From positions 225,185 to 289,184 of the forward strand of contig FMBT01000341.1 of the NCBI GenBank assembly GCA_900095095.1: a DNA stretch of 64,000 nucleotides. The letters run 5' to 3'. Positions 55,391-64,000 of this stretch are shown here, piece by piece. The notes beneath the pieces were generated by a model. The model made no database searches, was not told the origin of the DNA, and saw only the letters and a program-made list of their open reading frames with translations. The stretch comes from Fragilariopsis cylindrus CCMP1102 (lineage: Eukaryota; Bacillariophyta; Bacillariophyceae; Bacillariales; Bacillariaceae). The position numbers and the translations under genes were made by a program. Numbering within the stretch: position 1 is the first letter of the stretch; each line of letters begins with the position of its first letter.

Positions 55391-58300
55391 ATGGAAGTTG
55401 GGGATACGAAAACAGCATCGTCATCGACGGGAATCGGTGGGATGAGTAAAGAAGAGTCTTCGATCATGGAGGCTAATGGTACAGGAAAAGTATGGAGTGC
55501 TTCAGAGAGTCTCGTGAAGATAGAGGATCGAGATGATGGGATAGATGATAGATCTTCTCGAAGGGAAATGGGTGAAGAAAGAGATGGGCCATCTATCTCA
55601 AAGAAGTCTATGCAATCTAAATCTTCTCCGAATGCTAGAAAAGGGAAAGGCTCATCAGTTTCTCATCATTCTCCTCGTCACAAAGACCTTATCCAAATGA
55701 AGGCTTTCATCCTTCGTACCATCATCATCATCAACCTCATCATCCCCCTCATCCTGGAAGAGGAGGGCATTATGCTAATCATCATGGTATGCACGGAGGA
55801 GGAAGAGGACCACCACCACCTGCTCCATACCCTCATCCTCATGCGCCTCATCCCTACTACAATGGAAACTCCGGGGGTCCTCAGGATCACTTTCGAGGTC
55901 CGCATCCGCATCATTATCACCAAATGCCACCCTTGCCTCACCATGGTCAACAGAGTCACTATGGTGGACCAAATGGTCACTACAGTCATCCACCGAATAT
56001 GCCTGGACGCCCTGGACCTCCTCCTCCCGGATATCATCCTAGTGGATACGGTGGTCCATATCCTGGCCCTCCGCCTCCTATCGGATACCATCCTAGTGGA
56101 CCTCCTCCACCGTCGTACCATAATTCTCATCAAGCATCTGATTCGAATTCTATCTCTTCGTCTAGGAGTAAGAGATCAAACAAGTCGCAATCGACAAATG
56201 GATCTAGAAAGAAACGAACAATCGAGGGTGTTGATGATAGGAGCAAAGATAAATCGGTTCCCTTGTCTTATTCCTTCCGAAGAACAAATAGCAGTTCTAG
56301 TAATAGTACAACCACAGCTAGTAAAACTACAGATCAGTCTACGGCAGAATCACCAAATAAGCGTGATAGATCATCGTCACGAACATCGAGTTATCTACCT
56401 CCTATGGCTCGCTCCTCAGTAAATATCTTCGAAGGTGAGCAGCCAACTCATCGAAGGGTGAATTCTGGTAACTCGACTACCTCAAGTTTAAGTGGTGGAG
56501 GATTTTCACTCTGCTCCTACGAAGGTCCAAAAGGTATGTTCAATCAATATCAAATGGTATACTAGTATAGTATATATGTGTATATGTATATTTATATACA
56601 TATATAATTATATGTATATATATGTATATATCGATTCGTCCCACGATGATCTTCAACCTCTCAAAATCGCTACTTTCCGTCCATTTTCTATCTCTTTTTA
56701 TTTCTTTCCTCCATTCTTTGATCAGCGGATGGACAGTAGATGGTAATATGCCAATGTCAAAAGCATCACCAAAGAGACGAAAAGGAAGTGACAGTGCTCC
56801 AGTTCCGATGGAGAGAAACAATAATGCACAATCGATTTTCAAGAGGAAGGGCAATGCTCGAATGGCAAACGCTTCCGACCAATCGATCGACGGTGCCGAG
56901 TCATCTCGCTTTAGACAGCTTTCTATGAAAGATTCTGAGCAGGAGGAAACTGGTGAAAGTTCCAATAGGAATATTTTTCTCAGTTTGTCAACATCGCCTA
57001 TCAATCATCATGACGTTGACGAGACTCCAATTAGTAAAAATACGAACAGGAAAAGGAATATGACTCCGAAGATAACAGTGAAAACAGACATGCACGAGGT
57101 AAACGAAAAGCAACGGCACGGTTCAATATCGGACACACCAACACCACCAAATATGATGCAAAATGAAATGATGACTGATGAACATACCTTGAACAGGCAT
57201 CTTCGCGGTCAGTCCTTTACTCCGTTACCACACTCGGGTGAGACGGGAATATCACCTTCTGCGCAGCATTTGCTGCTATGGCACCTTCTTTGTCATGGAG
57301 TATAGCAGGGGACACCCCTTCGCTTGAGGATCTAGCAGGTTGCAGTTGGGAGGAGAACAGTGAAAAAGGAGAAAGAAGACGTCCAGACTCTACGACTTCT
57401 TACTTGTCGTCTGCAACTAGCAACATGGTGATTAGTCCCCAACACTTTTCTCTCTGGAAGGAAGATCATGAGTCAAAGAAGAAAAATGACGAAGACGAGA
57501 ATGATAAGGATGACGGTGAGAGTATACGGCTTTCAATGTTATCGCCAAATTCAGAAATTGCTCTGTCCGTGGATCGTGCTGGTGGAACAACAACTCCCCT
57601 TCCAATTTTCTTCCGTGATTCAGGTTCTGATGAGCGTGAAAACCAGCATTCGGATAGACCTGATAAGAGATCAATTCCCGGAAAAGAGCAAGGCACAAAA
57701 GGAGCACAGCATGAACAGCTTTACCATTCAAATAGTGTTTTCATGGACAGAAGACAAAAACAGCCCACTCCTCAATTCTTTTCGCATGGGCCACCACGTG
57801 ATGGTCTTCCTCCAACGCCAGTATTTGCTGGATCAAAACCTCCAGCACCACATTATCCAGGCTCAAACATGGGGATGGGATTTGCACGTAGCCCTCTACA
57901 TAGTGAAAGACGCGACTTTGTTCATATGTTTGGTAACCATCCACCACCAGGACCTCATAATGATCGAATTCGGAATCTTAGGGGAAGGATGCCTCCAGGT
58001 ACCCACATGGCACCTATGCCAATACATATCCCTCAACCCATGTCATCACATCATCCGTTGACATCCCCGATGGGACTATCTGGACCGAAGCCTATGTGGA
58101 GTCCGCATCACAGAGGAATGGTACCTCCAATGGCAAGTCCTCATCACATGTCACCAATGGATATTACTCAATCGAAGAGGAAGTGTGTTCCTTTGAAACC
58201 TCCTATTCCTTCCAAATTCCAGGGTGATATGGAAAAGTTGAAGGGAGCTACTGTACCAGAGTTTACCAGTCTAGTGAACTTCCCTGTTCACATGTCTCAA

Positions 58301-58672
58301 AAGCAGGCTGTTAATCTTCCCGAAGGAATGAGATGCTGTGTCATGTGCGGGTCGGCATGTCCATGTTCTAATGGAAACAAGAAGAAATGTAACGGTCCAC
58401 TGGGCGGGAAGAAAGATTCAAGAAGCGCAAACGGTCAGAATATGGCGGGAGATAAGGGCGGGTATGCCATTATTCCAACCCAAAACAAAGGTCTATGCAC
58501 CCTTTGCGATGTCAATGTTTGGGTTGTTGCCAACTCTGGTCTTGAGATTAAATGGTGCAAGGGCTGCAAAAACTTTCGACCGTGGGCTGCGTTTGGTGAT
58601 AAGGGACTAGCAACTAAGTGTCTCCGGTGTAGAGAACGTCAGCGGGAGAAATATGCTTTTGCAAAAGGATGA
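55391..58672 (+). CDS. Pro/His/Gly-rich protein with conserved Cys-rich C-terminus, with frameshifts
   Basis: The start at 55391 is MEVGDTKTASSS. The first part is Ser/Glu-rich. After a 1-base shift at about 55690-55790 the frame becomes Pro/His/Gly/Tyr-rich (PPPGYHPSGYGGPYPGPPPP and similar). An intron at 56534-56736 joins to NMPMSKASPKRRKGSD, and another shift near 57290 leads to a second Pro/Met/His-rich region. The last 130 residues change character: CCVMCGSACPC, then CTLCDVNVWVV, IKWCKGCKNFRPWAAFGDKG, ATKCLRCRERQREKY. These Cys pairs (C-x2-C repeated) suggest a zinc-binding module. I recognise it only as a likely diatom-restricted family. The low-complexity body and folded zinc tail suggest a nuclear regulator or RNP component. 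Confidence 0.65.
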
Positions 58673-58765
58673 AAAAGAAAAGGCTCGATTACAAAAGGGC
58701 GTGAAGGCCAAGGCATAATAATAAGATAATACGATTTAGGGCTTCTTCGGGGTTCACACACACAC

Positions 58766-58796
<31 letters not shown>

Positions 58797-59030
58797 CACG
58801 AAAAGAGCGCTCTCTTCAGAGCAAAAGAGCTCCGCATCAAAAACCAAAAATAGCGCTTCTTGACTGATAGCTGCGACTGTTTACTAAAACAGGATCAATA
58901 CAAACTAAATTATACACAGAACAGGACTAATAATAATTAATAATAAAATAATCGGGGAAACCAAAGTTAAAATCAATTTCTGCATTATATACATTACTTG
59001 AAAATTATCTAGCGTCGTTTTAATAATAGT
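58673..59030. other. Convergent 3' region with (CA)n microsatellite
   Basis: 358 bp between two 3' ends. A CA repeat with two interruptions occupies about 58755-58799. Just after it, GAAAAGAGCGCTCTCTTC is an imperfect inverted repeat centred on AGCGCT. No gene is supported. Confidence 0.6.
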
Positions 59031-61192
59031 TTAATTCTTGCCGATCTCGTAGCTATTTTTCGGTTTAGGTGTTGTACCACCACTACCACTGCCACCACCA
59101 GTAGCAGCATTATCAGTAGAACTCTCAGCTTTAGCAGAGGAGTCCTTCCACTATTACTGCTATTCTTCTGACCACCTCTCCCCCTTCCTATCCCCGATCC
59201 TCCCCTACCTTTGCTGCTATGTCCACGTCCACCAGAAGATGACGAAGATGGTTCATCTTTTTTGACATTACTATTCTGCGGTCGTCCATTATTGCTACCT
59301 GTCATAGAAGATCTGTTTTTTTTCTCTTTCTGAGTCACGGCGTTTTCCTCCTCTACCACCAAATCTTCCGCCCCCTTCATTACGAGGGCGATTTTCATTG
59401 TCGTTATTCGAATTATTATTCATTCCTCCTTTTTTTCCTTTTGTCGACTGCTCATTTTCACCAGCACCAGTACTAGCACGGTTACTAGTTGTCGTATCTG
59501 TGGACTGACGTGATTTTCCACCTTCACTACGTCCAGATCCACGACGTGGATTGTTGTTATTGTTGTTGTCACGACCACGACCACGGCCACGACTATGATT
59601 ATGACCACGACCACGACCACCTCCACGACCTCCTCCACGACCACCTCCACGACCACCGCCACCTCGAGACGACGACGACGTCTGGAACGTTGAAGATCCA
59701 CGTGATGATGATGTTTTTGTGGATGCAACCTCCTCATCGATATTATTTTCATTACAAGACTTTGTCTTGATGTCAGAAGCAACATATTTACTATCATTAT
59801 TATTACTGGTCTTGCTCTTGCTCTTTCTATTTTTATTATTGTTGCTGGTGTTGTTTTTCTTCTTAATTTTGGTGGAAGGATGGCCAGAGGCATCATCGAA
59901 TGCTACGATGACGTGTTGATGTTTATCGTCGTTATTTTCGGGGGTTTTAACATCACTTTTGCCATCGGTAGCTAGTGGTTGATTTTCAGTCATCGTGTTC
60001 TGCTCTTTGACCTTATCAACGCAATTACTGATTGAATTAACATTTGGTGGAGTTTTCTTAGCCGTAGTAGCATCAGTAGTAGTAGGCGTAGTACTATTAT
60101 TAGACGCAGCAATACTGCTTCGATCCTTTTCGAATTTGATGGAACTGCGATCGGGTCGAAGCTCTGTCTTGTTTGATAAGTTCTTTTTGTTTTGATCTGA
60201 GGAAATAGAGGTCGATTCTCCGATAGTGTAGCAGTACTTTGTCGGCGGTGGTGGATTTGAAGATGTTGCTGCTGTTTTTGTTTGTGCTGATGCTCCTGAT
60301 GATGAAGAATATGATGTTCGCCTCCATGATCCTTTCGTTTCCTCTTCTTTTTTATCCTTGATTTGGATGTTCTTGTTCTTATCGATATAATCATTTGTAG
60401 GTTTCGAAGTTGTAGTAGCAGCAGCAGCAGTATCATTATTACTGATATTATTACTATTACTCTTTCTCGTCAAAATTTGAACCTGTGGTGGTTTTTTATC
60501 GGGAATAGATGATACTGTTTTTTCCTTGGATGGAGCTTCCTCTTCTTCTCGTTTCAATGAAATTTCTCGCATTGCCATCTTCAGGGCGCTCAGCTGTGAT
60601 TTGCGACGTGTTTGTTTTTCTTCCTGCTGATGTTGCATTTGTTCGGCCTGTTTCTTTTTTTGTACTTCAACCTCCTGTTCCATTTTGGCCCGTCTTTGAG
60701 CCATCCATGCGCTTCCATCGATACTACCACTCGATTTATTATTTCCAGAATCTACATTAATATACATTTGTTTTACAATTATAATAGGCGCAGTATTAAT
60801 AATCTAGTTCAGTACATAATCGTATTCAATCAGTGCGTACACTCGATATTTTTCCAAAAATATCATCAACAAAGATAATATATAGTGTAGAATAAATACT
60901 CGCAACTCACAACGCACACTAAATAAACGTACCTGATGAAAATCGAGAAGATGCTTTTGCCATTTGCTTCCAGTTCTCGGGTCCTCCTCTGCTTTTGTGA
61001 TGCTGATGCTGCTGTGGCCTATCATTCCCTCCTCCTCCTCCATGATTTCCGCCGCCGCCTCCTCCATGATGAGCTTGTTGTTTCCCTCCTTTTTGGTGAT
61101 ATTTAGAATCATAAGAATTCTGATTCTGATTCTGTTGGTTCTGGTATTGATGATGATTATTCTGACGACTATGGTTATTGTTATTATTGTTA

Positions 61193-61246
<54 letters not shown>

Positions 61247-61416
61247 CTTTGTGACGATGGTTGGGAATGAGTTATCGTAGTAGCTTGATTATTATTTATT
61301 TGCTCCTTCTGTCCATCGTCTGATCGTACTGATGCGTCCTCGTTTGCTTTATTATACTCTTCTTCTTCTTCGCTGTCGTCGCTATCAGAATCCGCCCAAC
61401 GCATTGGAGTTGCCAT
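59031..61416 (-). CDS. RGG-box RNA-binding-like protein, with frameshifts
   Basis: Exon 1 (61416-60933) starts MATPMRWADSDSDDSEEEEE, then a long Asn run from the ATT repeat, then Gly/His-rich sequence. The intron is 60752-60932. Exon 2 starts DSGNNKSSGSIDGSAWMAQR and holds a helical segment (LSALKMAMREISLKREEEE), Ser/Thr/Asn-rich disordered sequence and a strong RGG block (SRGGGGRGGGRGGGRGGGRG). Two shifts, at an A8 tract near 59320 and at about 59150, separate the last parts; correcting both would end the protein at 59031 after PKPKNSYEIGKN. RGG boxes bind RNA and drive condensate formation. The acidic MRWADSDSDD start recalls translation initiation factors, but no RRM is seen, so the identity is open. 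Confidence 0.65.
61185..61244. repeat. (ATT)n microsatellite within a coding exon
   Basis: About 20 ATT-type triplets, read on the minus strand as an Asn run of about 20 residues in the RGG protein. It is a likely length-polymorphic site. Confidence 0.8.
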
Positions 61417-61923
61417 TGTACTTCAAAGTTTAAGTAATGATTAAAAGGTGTGATGTTGCTATTGCGTTAGTCTTTGTTTATGTGTCAACAAGGATTGGAT
61501 AAAATAATGATTAAATATAAAGTGTGGTCAATTGATCAAATCATGGTCAAATAAATAATGAAAATGTTGGAAAGCCATCTTTGAAACTTGAAACACGGTG
61601 TTTTTTCACAACAAGGTATTAGCTAATATTGCGGCGCACATGATTGACAACAAAGATCGCGCATTAATTGGGGAGGGGAACTTTGAGGGGACACAAATTT
61701 GTTATTGAAGAAGACAATAAATGGCTACTACTTGTACTACTGTAATAGTAATAATCCAGGGGTGATAAGTATGACCCCTGTAATAAATCAAGGTCACAAA
61801 CAAACAAAAAAACTAATATTCTTATATCTTCTTAAAATTTAATAATGTAAATGTACCGGTATTTGTATATGAAATCAATAATTAATATTACTGCAATTTG
61901 TCTTCATTCTAGGTTTTTTGGTT
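61417..61923. other. Intergenic region upstream of the RGG gene
   Basis: Holds the promoter of the RGG gene and the 3' side of TrpRS. An imperfect palindrome around GGGGTGATAAGTATGACCCC is visible at about 61760-61779. No gene is supported. Confidence 0.45.
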
Positions 61924-64000
61924 CTATTCCTCCTTTACCAGAATACTGCGCTGCACCATCCACTTTCTAATTTCATCATCTGTAATCTTTGCACGCTTCT
62001 CCTGGTGCTTGGCCACTAAATCTTGAAGGACCTCAATCAACCGCGCCTTAACTTTACCCGTAGACCAATATTCACCACTTCCTGATCCATAGTCCTCTCC
62101 AATACGAGCAAGTTCGTCGTCATCTTCCAACAAGAATGACAACCACTGGTAGCTTACGTCATCATTTAAGTTCGCACCTAGCTCTTCTTGGAGCTTTTTC
62201 GTTTCCTGTCCACCCGAAAAGGCATTCTCTTTAATTTTGCGTTCAATTTCCTCAGGTGTGTCAGTCAAAGATGGCCGAGTTTTCGTCGCTACTGGACATT
62301 TTGCCGTTGGAGCCTTGTAGCGGGGGAAAGAATTTACAATGTATCAAGGCCGGCTTGCCGCCCATCGCATGATCCTTACCAACAAGTTTATGAGCAACGT
62401 CTCGCGTCATGCGAAAGTAAGGATCCTGGTCAATGGCACAGGGAATCAAACACACTGCCTTAGTTCCACGAGGATTCGGTTCTTCCAGGACTACGGGGAA
62501 GCTCGATGCAAAAGATGGAGCGGCTTGGATCGCTGGGAATGCGATTTTACCTAGTATAGAGGAACAGAAACAAATAAACAATATTTAGTTCAACCATTCC
62601 TTCATCGTAAAAATTATAGAAATTGGTACGGTGAATTAGAAATGTACATTGCAGTTACATATACAGATCAATTACGTACCAATATTAGCAGAACCGTCGA
62701 AACCAAAAATGCCATTTACAGTATTATTCGTGACGGCCTTCCAAATACGAACAATGTTGGGGTACATAGTTCCAACATAATCTAAATCGGAAAACAAGAA
62801 TGTCTTTTTGTAATCAAACCCACATGCTATAATGTCACGGGCATTTTCAATGGTAAGTCCAGCGTAATAATCTAAGTTATCTCCAGTCTCGTTCTCGTAT
62901 TTGCCCTTAATAAGAATTTTTCGTCGTCTGTCATTTGCACTACCAACGGAACATTGAACGCCTTCTGCAGCCACTGTGTGAACAAAAAAGGAATCAAATG
63001 GCCGATATGCATCGATGATGAGCTGGACCTCGACCGGTGTATAAATACATTGGTTTTCCCTTTTCTATACAATCCATAATGGCGTTCATGTCACGGTGAG
63101 AAAAGTAAATGCCCCGTCGTAGAAAACGATGAAGTTTTGTAACATTGCCCTTTCCAACTGCGTAAGCTTCAATACGTTTCATAAGAGGATCATCGATTAG
63201 TGTGGAACCAAAGTCGTCCACCAACTTAGTGTAATCAATTTCACCCTTGACTTCAAAGCATTAACAACCATTTCTTCGTTACTATCTTTGCCCGCTGCTT
63301 CTTCGTCATTAGTAGAATCCTTTTCTTTTTGGTCTTTCTCTGTTGCCGCAGCTACAACTAGCAACCGTCCTTCCTTTAGACGAATTTCATTCTTTCGTAG
63401 ACTAGCCAAGCTTTCTTGAGTCACTGTTTCCGAAAAAGAGTCGGGAGGCAAAATTTCTGCCAATGCAGGTGATGACGCATCACCACTGCCATCTATTTTT
63501 TCTTCCACTTTGAATTTGAGCGTAATTTCAGCTTGCGTGCTTTCTTACCGGCATTAATACTGCATTGATTAGTCTCTAGTACAATTCCCTTGATGGATCC
63601 CGTTGTAGCGTAGGGGATACTAGGCGGCACGGCCAACACAATACCCGATATCGAGCAGCACGGCAAAAGATCGGAAGCCTTATTTTTTTGAATACCACCA
63701 TTGAGAATTCCTTCTCCGTAATCTTTCAGGGCTTGTTCTTTGGGAATTGAATCGCTTGTGACAATTGGAATGTCCTCTGCAATGATTCGATCCAATGCAA
63801 TTTGGAGGGTCTTCCAAAAGTCAGCAATTGACGTCGGTGATTCATCTTCCTCCGGTAAATCCAACTCGCAAGATCCAAGTTTCTTCCCAAAATTGATGGA
63901 GAACTTTCCCGATGGGACGTTTTCTTTGATATATGTAGGCTGCAACAGCGAAACAACGGCTTCGTCCATGCTAGCACCAACTAAACTTTGCAGGAACACC
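61924..64000 (-). CDS. Tryptophanyl-tRNA synthetase, cytosolic type, with N-terminal extension; partial, frameshifts
   Basis: Charges tRNA-Trp for cytosolic translation. Class I signatures are [16 protein letters not shown] (HIGH) and [13 protein letters not shown] (KMSKS type); [14 protein letters not shown] and [14 protein letters not shown] are typical of the eukaryotic/archaeal form. An intron at 62551-62679 joins DGSANIG to [13 protein letters not shown]. The upstream part includes [18 protein letters not shown] and [15 protein letters not shown]. Before it lies an extension of more than 250 residues with [19 protein letters not shown] and [12 protein letters not shown], which look like the AlaX/second-domain editing fold found N-terminal to TrpRS in apicomplexans; its metal-binding HxxxH lies beyond the edge or is absent. 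Single-base shifts at about 62267, 62925, 63030, 63225 and 63510 break the frame. The gene continues past 64000. Confidence 0.88.

Noticed and set aside
59420-59896. Val-rich minus-strand frame over the RGG block
   Set aside because: It is an alternate reading of GGN/CGN repeats within the RGG gene.

Overview
The window looks like nuclear DNA of a diatom or a close stramenopile with a secondary red-type plastid. Three lines support this. Two fatty-acid condensing enzymes carry a signal peptide followed by an A-F or A-W cleavage context typical of diatom plastid preproteins. There is a Ufd1-like protein with an N-terminal signal peptide, as in the plastid-surface SELMA translocon. There is also a secreted Lys/Ser-rich protein with an early RRL motif that resembles silaffins. 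Genes are compact, mostly intronless or with a few short GT-AG introns, and rich in Asn, Asp, Gln and Ser runs. No genus can be assigned from the sequence alone.

Layout. 1-2.4 kb: an unassigned open frame at the edge and a duplicated 298-bp element. 2.5-8.4 kb: a small secreted protein, an acidic Asn/Glu-rich protein and a MYND zinc-finger protein. 9-10 kb: a cyclophilin-like organellar protein. 10.3-14.6 kb: plastid KASII and KASIII in head-to-head orientation. 15.3-21.1 kb: a frame-broken heat-shock-factor-like gene and a frame-broken S51 peptidase-like gene. 21.4-24.8 kb: a CPA1 Na+/H+ exchanger. 26.3-28.3 kb: the silaffin-like gene and a G21 tract with a heptanucleotide minisatellite. 28.6-34.1 kb: Ufd1-like, ADP/ATP-carrier-like and a secretory protein of unknown function. 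34.2-39.1 kb: a SulP-STAS-cNMP transporter and a LYR-motif protein. 39.6-44.9 kb: a complete Ty3/Gypsy-type LTR retrotransposon with identical LTRs and a 5-bp target duplication. 45.1-52.6 kb: COG4, a small charged protein and an SPP-like intramembrane aspartyl protease. 53.4-64 kb: a PC-esterase/SGNH protein, a Pro/His-rich protein with a conserved Cys-rich C-terminus, an RGG protein and a cytosolic-type TrpRS whose N-terminal extension looks AlaX-like and runs off the window.

Two threads link the genes. Plastid function is represented by KASII, KASIII, a cyclophilin-like protein and the Ufd1-like SELMA candidate. Endomembrane and ion handling is represented by COG4, the SPP-like protease, the SulP transporter and the Na+/H+ exchanger.

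The main caution is that about 25-30 positions need a 1-base change to keep a conserved reading frame, in genes that would normally be essential. I read these mainly as uncorrected indels in the assembly, although the cluster at 15-21 kb could be real gene decay. Wherever a gene is said to contain frameshifts, the span given is that of the reconstructed locus, not of one open frame.
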